From Eubacteriaceae bacterium (GTDB lineage Bacteria > Bacillota > Clostridia > Oscillospirales > Acutalibacteraceae), in the NCBI GenBank assembly GCA_021770095.1, contig JAETRQ010000005.1, positions 124,001-188,000 of the forward strand: 64,000 nucleotides of DNA, written 5' to 3'. Shown here in pieces: positions 1 to 7,247 of the stretch. A program made the position numbers and the translations under genes. Each line of letters opens with the position of its first letter. Position 1 is the first letter of the stretch. The notes below the pieces were generated by a model that was given only the letters and a program-made list of their open reading frames with translations, did no database searches and was not told the origin of the DNA.

Positions 1-405
1 TGATACAAATTCAACAAGGATTTTTTTACCGCTGCCATAGTCTGATTTGCCATAGTCTTCACCGCAGGCAAAAACATCTCTGAGTATTTCGCTGTAAAAT
101 TTCTGTGATAAAAAGAAATTTAAAAATCCTGCTCCTGCAATCTCAACTCTGTCAAAAAGCGTGTTGCTCAAATCAATGTTTTTCACAATGCTTTCTGCAA
201 TGAGACGCGGTGCTTTTTTGAACACTCTCGCACCTGCCATTGCAACATTTGATGAATAATCGCCGTTTGCTTTATTTGCAGGGATTTCAACAATGAAATC
301 GGGTATTTCTTCATTTGGAAGGTCACCGTTTTTTATGGCTTGTTCTATTGCCGATGTGATTATATTTCTTAAAATTTTTTCAGTTTCCTTTACTATTTTA
401 GACAT
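1..405 (-). CDS. argS: Arginyl-tRNA synthetase, N-terminal 135 residues (runs off the window)
   Basis: Class I aminoacyl-tRNA synthetase that charges tRNA-Arg in the cytoplasm. The 135 codons present start at an ATG at 403-405 preceded by AGGAG (read on the minus strand) and stay open to base 1, so the 3' part lies outside the window. The sequence is the Add-1 tRNA D-loop recognition domain typical of ArgS: a PANKANGDYSSNVAM-type motif around residues 43-57, then AGAGFLNFFLS near 90-100, ending just before the HIGH catalytic region. It is the last visible gene of ddl-murI-DUF1934-argS. A DUF1934 gene beside argS is also known from Bacillus (ywiB), which supports the call. Confidence 0.93.
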   Translation of the reverse strand, partial: MSKIVKETEKILRNIITSAIEQAIKNGDLPNEEIPDFIVEIPANKANGDYSSNVAMAGARVFKKAPRLIAESIVKNIDLSNTLFDRVEIAGAGFLNFFLSQKFYSEILRDVFACGEDYGKSDYGSGKKILVEFVS

Positions 406-425
406 TTATTATTACTCCTGAACAA

Positions 426-848
426 TTAATTTTTTCTGAAAGTCATAATTACCTCGTTTTTTGAGGCCAATGCACCATTTATGTCAATATCATATGTGAA
501 CAGGAACTTGCCTTTGTTTCCGTCATATTCACTATCAACAGTATGACCGGATATTCCCATTAATATATCACCGAACTGTGTGCCGTAATTGCATAAGTTT
601 CTTCTTGATTTTTCAATTACTAAACAAGAATCATTTGCACCGGAACGTGTCATAACAACAGATTTTTCATCTTTACTGATTTTTACGCTCACGCTGACAG
701 GCGGTTCGGGTGGCTCTTGTTCTTCTTTATAATTTATTATGTAAGCATCCTTTTTTTCTTCAAAAGAGCCGATTGTGGTTAACTCCAGTTTGTCTTTTTG
801 ATTGTCAATTCGCTGTGAGCCTGTTATTTTTAATAATATTTTATCCAT
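426..848 (-). CDS. DUF1934 (YwiB-like) protein
   Basis: A 140-residue soluble protein with no signal peptide. Its order of features (N-terminal KITGSQ, a long beta-rich middle, and a C-terminal stretch ending in an NGA...NEVIMTFR strand) matches the DUF1934/YwiB family, predicted to form a small calycin-like beta barrel. No enzymatic function is established for the family. It lies 9 bases downstream of murI and 20 bases upstream of argS on the same strand, so it is very likely co-transcribed. The family call rests on sequence resemblance and on the argS neighbourhood; the biological role is unknown. Confidence 0.75.
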   Translation of the reverse strand: MDKILLKITGSQRIDNQKDKLELTTIGSFEEKKDAYIINYKEEQEPPEPPVSVSVKISKDEKSVVMTRSGANDSCLVIEKSRRNLCNYGTQFGDILMGISGHTVDSEYDGNKGKFLFTYDIDINGALASKNEVIMTFRKN

Positions 849-857
849 TATTTTTCC

Positions 858-1664
858 TTATTTTATATCTACAAATTTTGCTTTGTCTGAAATATCGGTT
901 CCAAGAAGAGTATTTGCAATGTTTGAAAAATTCTGTGTTCGGTCCGATACATAATAAACAGCATCACCCTTGTGTGCAGCATCGTTTGAAATATCTTGAC
1001 TGAGCAGTATTTCCTTTGCTTTCATACCTGCTTCATACCCTGTGTCAATAAGTGTGATTTCTTCACCGATTACCTGTGAAATAATAGGTGCAAGGTGAGG
1101 GAAATGTGTGCATCCGAGTATTATTGTATCAACACCTTTTTGCATAAGCGGTTCAAGGTATCTTTTAATAATCTCTTTTGCGATATAATTATCACTGTCA
1201 ATCCAGTTATTTTCAACCAAAGACACAAGCAGCGGGCATGATACACCGCAGACATCAATATCCTTGTTGAACTTTGCAATTTCTTCTATGTATGAACCGC
1301 TGTTTATCGTTGCAGATGTGCCCATAACGCCTATCTTATTGTTCTTTGTTGCTTTTACAGCAGCGGCGGATGCAGGTTTAACCACTTCGACGAATGGAAC
1401 TTTCACATGAGATATAGCGTTTTTTGCAACTGAGGATACTGTGCCGCACGCAGCCATGATTAACTTGCAGTCAAATTTTTCTAAAAATTCAATATCCTCT
1501 TTTGCATATTGTTCAATTGTTTTTTCACTTCTTGTTCCGTAAGGTGCTCTTCCTGAATCACCAAAATAAATGACATCTTCATTCGGTAAATGTGCCAATA
1601 CCGTTTTTACCGCTGACAGTCCGCCGAGTCCTGAGTCAAAAATACCAATCGGTCTTTTATCCAT
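858..1664 (-). CDS. murI: Glutamate racemase
   Basis: Converts L-glutamate to D-glutamate for peptidoglycan stem peptides. The 268 residues carry the family landmarks: GIFDSGLGG at residues 7-15, FGDSGRAPYG around 34-43, and two catalytic cysteines, C73 (in AACGTVSS) and C185 (in GCTHFP). The first motif is more often ACNTA; the Asn-to-Gly change is a variant next to an intact cysteine. The ATG overlaps the ddl stop codon by one base (TGATG), implying translational coupling, so two successive D-amino-acid steps of wall synthesis are made from one message. Confidence 0.95.
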   Translation of the reverse strand: MDKRPIGIFDSGLGGLSAVKTVLAHLPNEDVIYFGDSGRAPYGTRSEKTIEQYAKEDIEFLEKFDCKLIMAACGTVSSVAKNAISHVKVPFVEVVKPASAAAVKATKNNKIGVMGTSATINSGSYIEEIAKFNKDIDVCGVSCPLLVSLVENNWIDSDNYIAKEIIKRYLEPLMQKGVDTIILGCTHFPHLAPIISQVIGEEITLIDTGYEAGMKAKEILLSQDISNDAAHKGDAVYYVSDRTQNFSNIANTLLGTDISDKAKFVDIK

Positions 1665-2734
1665 CAGATTTTGCCACCCCTTTCAAGAGCGTGGTTGATG
1701 AGTCGTTCAATAAGTTCTTTATAAGGAACGCCAACTGCCTCAAACAATTTTTGATACATACTGATTGAGGTTTGACCCGGTATTGTGTTAATTTCGTTGA
1801 GCAGGACTCTTTCATCATCTGTTGTAACAAAAAAGTCCACTCTTGCCATGCCTTCGCAGCCAAGTGCCTTATATGCTCTGAGGGCCTGAACTTTTACCTC
1901 TTCTCGCTTATTCTCGCTTATATTTGCAGGAATATGAAGTTGTGACTGCGGATTGTTATATTTTGCATCATAATCATAGAAATCAGCCGCAGCAACAATT
2001 TCACCCACCTCACCGGTGATTGGATTGTTATTACCCAAAACTGCACACTCAACTTCATGACCGATGATGAATTCTTCAAGTACGGCCTTTTTATCTTCTT
2101 TAAATGCAATTTCCATTGCAGTTTTAAGTTCTTCTTTGTTATGTGCCTTTGAGATACCGACAGAAGAACCTGCGTTTGCAGGTTTGACAAAAATCGGCAA
2201 TCCTAATTTTTCAATAGCATTGTCAAGCATCTGCTCACTATTGTTTCTATAATCATAACAGTTAATGGAACACCATTTTGCCTGTGAAATCCCGCAGGCA
2301 TCTGCAACAGCGTTTGCAATGGCTTTATCCATACAAACACCTGATGACGTTGCATCACAGCCGACGTATGGTATCTGAGCAAGCTGAAGGAGCCCCTGAA
2401 TTGTTCCGTCTTCACCATTCTTACCGTGCAGAACAGGGAAAACTGCATCCAGTCTGATTATTTCACCGGTTGAACATACAATGCCGTGAATGCTTGTATC
2501 AGGTGAAATAAATGCAGGAACAAGTTTGTTTGAATATATCCATTTATCTTCAGGCAGAAGATTGATGTTGTCATTATATATAAACCATCTGCCTTCTTTT
2601 GTGATTCCGATAAGTACAACATTATATTTGTCATAGTCAATATTTGAAACTACATTTTTTGCGGAAATACAACTGATGTTGTGTTCTGATGAAACGCCGC
2701 CGAAAATGATTCCGATAGTTTTTTTATTTGACAT
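1664..2734 (-). CDS. ddl: D-alanine--D-alanine ligase
   Basis: ATP-grasp ligase that makes the D-Ala-D-Ala dipeptide of lipid II. The 356 residues begin with the GIIFGGVSSEH nucleotide-binding start, carry PVLHGKNGEDGTIQG around residues 97-111, and end with the metal site region DFFVTTDD...LLNEINTIPG. The omega-loop has an aromatic FYDYDAKY motif, as in D-Ala-D-Ala ligases, rather than the loop seen in D-Ala-D-Lac (VanA-type) ligases, so this is the housekeeping enzyme and not a resistance ligase. It is the first gene of the operon and has its own promoter at 2768-2796. Confidence 0.95.
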   Translation of the reverse strand: MSNKKTIGIIFGGVSSEHNISCISAKNVVSNIDYDKYNVVLIGITKEGRWFIYNDNINLLPEDKWIYSNKLVPAFISPDTSIHGIVCSTGEIIRLDAVFPVLHGKNGEDGTIQGLLQLAQIPYVGCDATSSGVCMDKAIANAVADACGISQAKWCSINCYDYRNNSEQMLDNAIEKLGLPIFVKPANAGSSVGISKAHNKEELKTAMEIAFKEDKKAVLEEFIIGHEVECAVLGNNNPITGEVGEIVAAADFYDYDAKYNNPQSQLHIPANISENKREEVKVQALRAYKALGCEGMARVDFFVTTDDERVLLNEINTIPGQTSISMYQKLFEAVGVPYKELIERLINHALERGGKI

Positions 2735-2767
2735 TTAAAAGCCCTACTTTCAAAAATTATTCATAAT

Positions 2768-2796
2768 ATTGTAACACAATAAAATTCAATAATCAA
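2768..2796 (-). promoter_or_regulatory. Sigma-A-type promoter for the ddl operon
   Basis: On the minus strand, TTGATT (2791-2796) and TACAAT (2768-2773) are separated by exactly 17 bases, 34 bases upstream of the ddl start. A good match in an AT-rich setting; not tested. Confidence 0.5.
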
Positions 2797-2839
2797 TATA
2801 ACTTAATTATAAATAATAATAAATATTACTATAAAATTA

Positions 2840-2868
2840 GTGACAAAATACCGATAAAATGTTATAAT
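2840..2868 (+). promoter_or_regulatory. Sigma-A-type promoter for the 2993-5309 operon
   Basis: GTGACA (2840-2845), a 17-base spacer and a perfect TATAAT (2863-2868) lie about 125 bases before the first gene. The transcribed leader contains a 10-bp hairpin (AAATAATATT/AATATTATTT at 2938-2947 and 2955-2964) close to the start codon. It is divergent from the ddl promoter, with 43 bases between the two -10/-35 units. Confidence 0.55.
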
Positions 2869-2992
2869 ACGGAAGATTAATTGATTTTTAATGCAGAAAA
2901 TGACAAACTTAAAATATTATTATGGACTCCACTTATGAAATAATATTGTGAATGAATATTATTTTGTGGGCAGAAAGGTTATGTGATTTAAT

Positions 2993-3838
2993 ATGGAACT
3001 TGCAGAAGTATTCAGAATTGTTGAAAAAAATCTTGAAAAAGAGAATGAAGAACTCGGCTTCAAAAAAACTGCTGAAAATGAAAACAGTATAGCCTTTTCA
3101 GGTGAAAAGGGAATTTACAGATTGGTTTTTGACCAATCAACAAAAGTAATGGCATTTGAATGTGCATATGAAAACAGTGATAATGCAGAATTTAACACGC
3201 TGTCGCGCAGTTTGTTTGATACACAAACATATAATGAACGTGATGCAAAATCACTTTCAAACGAAATTAAAGATGAGCTGAATTCTCTGTTTAATTCAAG
3301 AAAAAAAGTTGACCTTGACAAAGTAAAAATGCCCAAGGCAGTATCCAGAACAAAGGCAAAGAACGGTATTATCAGTTATGATACAGATTCTCTTGCCAAC
3401 AGATTCGGTACACTTTATCCTGAATTTAAGAATGAAATAAAAGCCAATATTGCAAAGTATGGTGAATTCTTGCCTGAAACATTTTTTATGGAGACTGGCA
3501 CGGCAAAGGTGCTTGATGTTATTGCAAACGGTTCTGAAACCGATTGCAAAAAACTTTTCAAAATGCTTAATGAAGTTTATGAAGACGGTACAAACGAAGT
3601 GCAGGATATTATTGGTGTTACCATTCTCGGCGAAATGAAAAATGACTCCCATATGATGGAGGTTGCAGACAAATATATGTCAGAATATATGTCGGGTCCG
3701 GTGCATGAGATTAATAAAATTACAAGAAAGAACAATAGTCTGACAAAGAAACTTAAAAATCCGCCTCCATATAAACCGAAGAAAAAGAAAAATATTATGG
3801 CAAGTGTTCTTCAGGAACAAAATAGAAATCAAGGGTAA
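2993..3838 (+). CDS. Hypothetical soluble protein, first gene of a pseudo-sortase operon
   Basis: I do not recognise the family. It is 281 residues, highly charged, with no signal peptide or membrane segment. The first 70 residues look like a small alpha/beta domain (FRIVEKNLEKENEELGF...YRLVFDQSTKVMAFECAY), followed by a mainly helical region and a very basic, proline-containing tail (PPPYKPKKKKN near 258-268) that could bind acidic partners or nucleic acid. An AGAAAGG site lies about 15 bases before the ATG, a long spacing, so the start is a little uncertain. It is followed after 6 bases by the sortase-like gene. Function unknown. Confidence 0.7.
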   Translation: MELAEVFRIVEKNLEKENEELGFKKTAENENSIAFSGEKGIYRLVFDQSTKVMAFECAYENSDNAEFNTLSRSLFDTQTYNERDAKSLSNEIKDELNSLFNSRKKVDLDKVKMPKAVSRTKAKNGIISYDTDSLANRFGTLYPEFKNEIKANIAKYGEFLPETFFMETGTAKVLDVIANGSETDCKKLFKMLNEVYEDGTNEVQDIIGVTILGEMKNDSHMMEVADKYMSEYMSGPVHEINKITRKNNSLTKKLKNPPPYKPKKKKNIMASVLQEQNRNQG

Positions 3839-3844
3839 TTCTTA

Positions 3845-4474
3845 ATGGAACGATATAAGAAGAGATATATTAAAAATGCAGTCGTTATACCTGTTGCGGT
3901 TGCAATTGTTGTTTCTGCATTGTTTTTTGTATTGATTTATACAAATTCAAGCGATTTCCCTTCGGTAAAAGAACGTTTGGTATTGGCATCCTATGACAGT
4001 TCCGATATTTCAGAGGCTGAAGAAATTGAAGTCCATAATAATTCTGTCAGCAGAAGTAAGATTGATGATTTTCAGAGCAATATGACATTTGGTAATATCC
4101 GTATCAATCAAACCGATTATCCGTTGATATATGATGCAAATGAAGTTAATGCTATAGGGAAATTTAATATGGATGCAGGCAATACTTTTATCGGTGATGT
4201 GGGAACAGCATATGTATCCTGTTACAAATCAGATTCAAAGGCATTAAAGGCTGTTGCAATCGGCGATGAAATAGAGATTGAAACGAATTATGGCTCTTTT
4301 GTCTATGAAGTGATAAAAACAACATCAGCGGATAAAAGTACATTATCTCATATTGGTGACGGTGTCGGCAGAGCACTTGTACTTTATACAGATGCAAGTC
4401 AAGGCGCAGGTATCGGCAGTGCGTATTTTTGTGCAGTATGTCAGTTTGCTGATGGCACGCAGATAACGCAGTAG
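3845..4474 (+). CDS. Membrane-anchored sortase-fold protein lacking the catalytic triad
   Basis: A 209-residue protein with one N-terminal membrane segment (about residues 11-32) and an external domain. From residue about 80 it follows the sortase fold: FGNIRINQTDYPLIYD fits the usual first strands, and AVAIGDEIEIETNYGSFVYEV fits the LKxGDxIxLxTxxGxYxYxV block. The catalytic positions are not those of an enzyme. Where sortases have AGH the protein reads VSCYK, and where they have the T-C strand it reads LVLYTDAS; the terminal Arg is also missing. I infer a non-enzymatic pseudo-sortase. It sits in a three-gene unit with tight 6- and 10-base gaps. Confidence 0.65.
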   Translation: MERYKKRYIKNAVVIPVAVAIVVSALFFVLIYTNSSDFPSVKERLVLASYDSSDISEAEEIEVHNNSVSRSKIDDFQSNMTFGNIRINQTDYPLIYDANEVNAIGKFNMDAGNTFIGDVGTAYVSCYKSDSKALKAVAIGDEIEIETNYGSFVYEVIKTTSADKSTLSHIGDGVGRALVLYTDASQGAGIGSAYFCAVCQFADGTQITQ

Positions 4475-4484
4475 GGGGTATTTT

Positions 4485-5309
4485 ATGTCATTAAGATCTT
4501 CAAGAAAAATACTTTGCGTTTTATTTACTGTTATTATTGCAATCGGCGGCTTATTGACAGTAGGTTCTGTAGCAGTTAGATGTACTATCGGTTCACAAGA
4601 ATATATGGAAAAAATCTTTAATTCCGATACAGTAAAAACGATGCAGGATGAGCATTTCAAAAAACGTCTGGAAGTTATTGCGAGCAAGAGTGATATTCCG
4701 TTTCATGTTTTTGAGGCTGTTTTCAGTATGGACGAGTCATACAGTGAATCAGTTGTGAAGCGGGTTTTCACAGGCGGTGATACAAGTATGTTCAGCCGTG
4801 ATAAAATTGATTTGTTTGAAGAATTGTGTACCGAATATCTGGAAGGCAATAATATTTCATACAATGCTGATCAAATTCATAATACTGCACTTGAGGCAGC
4901 ATTGGCTTATGCTGACAGTTATGGTGTTAATAACACGGAAAGCGTAACTGAATTTATAAATCAAATTGTTATGAATTTTGGAAAATTTGCTTCAACAGGA
5001 ATGGTTTTATTAGCAATCGGAATAGTGCTTATAAACATCGTTTTCAGTGAGAGAAGAGCACAGATAAAGTATACCGCCAGTGCATTTATTGCATGCGGTT
5101 TAAATTTAATTTTCTTTTCAGCTGCAGGATTAATTTTTGGTATTGGCAGAGATTCGGATATAGTTCCGCAAATTTATTCAGTTGTATCATCACGTGCTAT
5201 GAGTACCACCTTTTTGATGATGATAATAATAGGTCTGATTATTGTTGCGGCAAGTGGATTTGTAACATACAAGTGTTTTAAATCAGATCAAAAAGAAAAA
5301 CGAGGTTAA
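4485..5309 (+). CDS. Hypothetical membrane protein (one plus three TM segments) after the sortase-like gene
   Basis: A 274-residue protein of no family I can name. It has a membrane segment at about residues 8-30, a roughly 130-residue acidic stretch predicted outside the cell (residues about 32-160), then three membrane helices (about 168-187, 197-220 and 238-262) and a short basic tail. This layout suits a sensor or a partner for an extracytoplasmic protein. A GGGGG ribosome site lies a few bases upstream of the ATG and the gene is the last of the operon, ahead of a strong terminator. Its role with the pseudo-sortase is inference from position only. Confidence 0.65.
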   Translation: MSLRSSRKILCVLFTVIIAIGGLLTVGSVAVRCTIGSQEYMEKIFNSDTVKTMQDEHFKKRLEVIASKSDIPFHVFEAVFSMDESYSESVVKRVFTGGDTSMFSRDKIDLFEELCTEYLEGNNISYNADQIHNTALEAALAYADSYGVNNTESVTEFINQIVMNFGKFASTGMVLLAIGIVLINIVFSERRAQIKYTASAFIACGLNLIFFSAAGLIFGIGRDSDIVPQIYSVVSSRAMSTTFLMMIIIGLIIVAASGFVTYKCFKSDQKEKRG

Positions 5310-5371
5310 CTTGTTTTTGACAATGAATAAAACACAATATAAATAGTTTTAAATAATATATAATATATAAT

Positions 5372-5406
5372 AAGGACAAGCCTGTTTTTGCTTGTCCTTT
5401 TATTTT
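5372..5406 (+). terminator. Rho-independent terminator after the 2993-5309 operon
   Basis: A perfect 10-bp stem AAGGACAAGC/GCTTGTCCTT (5372-5381 and 5390-5399) with an 8-base loop is followed by a T-rich tail. Confidence 0.9.
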
Positions 5407-5701
5407 TAATTATACAAAATATTATACAAAAGTTAAATATTTAGTCTTTTCTATATATAGATGTATAAAAGATATATTACAAAAAATACTTCAATATATT
5501 GTGTTTTTGTAATATTTTTACATAAAAAGTTACAAATTGAAATATTTATTTTGCACTTTTCTAATGATTTGACAAAAATAATTAATCATACGCTAAAGTG
5601 CTAAAATGTATTACCACAATATATTGTACGATTTCCATTTTTGTGGCAGATTTGTAAGTAACTGTTTGTGCAATATCAACAAAATTACTCTGCTCAATTT
5701 A
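5407..5701. other. Very AT-rich non-coding stretch upstream of the 3D-protein promoter
   Basis: No convincing coding frame. Two copies of a palindrome are visible: CAATATATTG at 5492-5501 and the longer ACAATATATTGT at 5616-5627, about 124 bases apart. A weaker promoter-like pair, TTGACA (5569-5574) with GCTAAA 17 bases later (5592-5597), could give a second, longer transcript. The string GCTAAAG appears both here (5592-5598) and just after the main -10 box (5731-5737). These could be operator sites for regulation of the downstream cell-wall gene, but the base composition makes short palindromes common by chance. Confidence 0.35.
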
Positions 5702-5730
5702 TTGACATCTTATGCACTTGTGACTATAAT
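5702..5730 (+). promoter_or_regulatory. Consensus sigma-A promoter for the 3D-domain protein
   Basis: TTGACA (5702-5707), a spacer of exactly 17 bases and TATAAT (5725-5730): both boxes are perfect consensus. Predicted transcription starts near 5737, which places the first paired base of the leader RNA structure within a few nucleotides of the 5' end. Confidence 0.85.
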
Positions 5731-5738
5731 GCTAAAGC

Positions 5739-5839
5739 GTTCGGTAAATAATATTGGTAAGACAGAAATATTTTCTTCTGTTTGATGGTATTTCCATCAG
5801 CATAGGGACTTAAATCAATTACCCCTAATGTTTACGAAT
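5739..5839 (+). ncRNA. Candidate structured leader RNA (four-stem junction) of the 3D-domain gene
   Basis: Between the predicted start site and the AAGGAG ribosome site, almost every base can be placed in four stacked helices. P1 closes the element: 5739-5748 with 5831-5839, one bulged G. P2: ACAGAA 5762-5767 with 5776-5781. P3: TGATGG 5783-5788 with CCATCA 5794-5799. P4: CATAGGG 5801-5807 with 5823-5830, one bulged A and a 15-base loop. P2, P3 and P4 follow one another with almost no linker, as in a compact riboswitch-like junction. I could not match it to the ydaO (c-di-AMP) consensus or another known class. The pairing is seen; a regulatory role is inference. Confidence 0.5.
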
Positions 5840-5856
5840 TCAATAAGGAGATTAAG

Positions 5857-7095
5857 ATGATTAACCAATCAGCAAGCGGAGGACTAAAAGGCTTGAGCCG
5901 AGCAGTCCTTACAGCAGTAGTTGCATTTGTTCTTGCAATCACTATTTTCGCTTCAACTGCATTTGCAGGCCTTGTATCTCAGTACAATGTTGAAATAGTT
6001 ATTGATAATAATGAACCGATTGTAATTACGACTAATGAAACGGAACCAATCGAAATCCTGTCACAAGCAAATATCACTTTAGCAGAAAGTGACAAACTTG
6101 ATATCAGTGCTTTCATCGCAGGTGAAGGCGGAACTATCAGAATTGACAAAGAGAACAATATCAATATTGAGTTCGATGGTGTGATTAACACATATTGTGT
6201 TTATGAAGATACTGTCGGCGCTGCTCTTGTTGCTCTCGGTATAAATGTTACCGATAAAGACAAGGTCAATTATGTTCTTACAGATTCAATAAGAGACGGT
6301 ATGGTTATCACCATCCAGTCATCAAAATCTGTTTCTTTGTCAGCAGACGGCAAAACAACAAAATATGCTATCCATCAGGGTACGGTAGAGGATTTATTAT
6401 CTCTTGCGCAGATTACCCTTGGTAAAGATGACTACACAAAACCGGCACTGGATACACAACTTAAAGCGAATATGAATGTTCAGGTTTTCCGTGTTGCGTA
6501 TAAAGACGTAGTCGAAAAAGAAAGTGTTGCTTTCAAAACAACAACACAAAATGATTCATCAATGGACCAAGGAACACAAAAAGTAGTTACCGAAGGTGTT
6601 AAAGGCGAAGATGAAGTAACATATAAAGTGAAGTATGTTAACGGTAAAGAAACCGAAAAAACCGAAACCGCACGCAAATCTGTTAAAAACGCTGTTACAA
6701 AAGTAGTTAAAGTAGGTACAAAAAAAGTTGAACCTTCTGCTGTTGTATCAAATGGTGTGACTTCAAAGAACGGCTATACAGTCGGACAAAAAATTTCAGG
6801 CAGATATACACATTATTGTGCATGTGCAACCTGTAACGGTAATTCAAACGGAATTACTTCAAGCGGCAAACGTATCAGCAATGGTATGAGTGATCCTTAT
6901 TATGTTGCATGTAACTGGCTTCCTCTCGGCAGTGTAATCAGTGTTGACGGTACAAATTACACAGTTGTTGACCGTGGCGGGTCAGGACTTTCAACAGTCG
7001 GCAGAATTGATATTTTCACCCCTGAGGGACATTCTGCATGTTACAAATACGGAACAGGAAACTGTACAATTGAAATTGTTCGATTGGGATGGTAA
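5857..7095 (+). CDS. Cell-wall protein with DUF348, G5 and 3D domains (YabE/RpfB-like)
   Basis: A secreted or membrane-anchored wall-active protein of 412 residues. It has an N-terminal membrane segment (about residues 14-37, after a short stretch with two arginines), then DUF348-type modules (roughly 45-90, 105-155 and 160-205), a G5 domain (about 210-285, peptidoglycan or glycan binding) and a C-terminal 3D domain (about 308-410) with the family's acidic motif VVDRGGSG...GRIDIF. In 3D/RlpA-like proteins this barrel is associated with peptidoglycan cleavage. The start is fixed by AAGGAG 7 bases upstream. It is a single-gene unit with its own promoter, structured leader and terminator. Confidence 0.85.
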   Translation: MINQSASGGLKGLSRAVLTAVVAFVLAITIFASTAFAGLVSQYNVEIVIDNNEPIVITTNETEPIEILSQANITLAESDKLDISAFIAGEGGTIRIDKENNINIEFDGVINTYCVYEDTVGAALVALGINVTDKDKVNYVLTDSIRDGMVITIQSSKSVSLSADGKTTKYAIHQGTVEDLLSLAQITLGKDDYTKPALDTQLKANMNVQVFRVAYKDVVEKESVAFKTTTQNDSSMDQGTQKVVTEGVKGEDEVTYKVKYVNGKETEKTETARKSVKNAVTKVVKVGTKKVEPSAVVSNGVTSKNGYTVGQKISGRYTHYCACATCNGNSNGITSSGKRISNGMSDPYYVACNWLPLGSVISVDGTNYTVVDRGGSGLSTVGRIDIFTPEGHSACYKYGTGNCTIEIVRLGW

Positions 7096-7109
7096 AATAA
7101 TAGATTTTA

Positions 7110-7143
7110 AGCAGTTGATTGCAGACAGTCAACTGCTTTTTTG
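7110..7143 (+). terminator. Terminator after the 3D-domain gene
   Basis: Nine-base stem AGCAGTTGA/TCAACTGCT (7110-7118 and 7129-7137) followed by a run of T. Confidence 0.9.
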
Positions 7144-7172
7144 TTGACTTATTGTATAAAACATAGTAAAAT
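7144..7172 (+). promoter_or_regulatory. glyS promoter and leader hairpin
   Basis: TTGACT (7144-7149), 17 bases, TAAAAT (7167-7172). The short leader then holds an imperfect 13-bp hairpin (7179-7191 with 7200-7212, two mismatched positions) before the GGAGG site. The leader is far too short for a T-box. Confidence 0.55.
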
Positions 7173-7247
7173 GAATAGCATAATACATACTAAATTTGCA
7201 GTATACATTATGTTGTATGTAGAGCATTGAATTGGAGGACGATATAT

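Noticed and set aside
710-1003. Plus-strand frame of 97 codons over murI and DUF1934
   Set aside because: It runs antisense to two clear genes, has no ribosome site and a random hydrophobic composition, as is usual for the complement of AT-rich coding DNA.
1664-2734. VanA/VanC-type resistance ligase
   Set aside because: The omega loop has the aromatic FYDYDAKY motif of D-Ala-D-Ala ligases, and no vanH, vanX or vanT gene is nearby.
3115-3652. Long minus-strand frames opposite the 2993-3838 gene
   Set aside because: They are shadows of the plus-strand gene, which has the promoter and operon context.
5739-5839. Calling the leader RNA a ydaO (c-di-AMP) riboswitch
   Set aside because: The gene type fits, but the conserved sequence blocks I know for that class are not present in order; only a UAGGGA after a hairpin is shared, which may be chance.
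7144-7247. T-box riboswitch upstream of glyS (also looked for before hisS, glnS/gltX and argS)
   Set aside because: The leaders are too short (about 50-110 bases) and lack the conserved AGGGTGG-type T-box and antiterminator; only simple hairpins are present.
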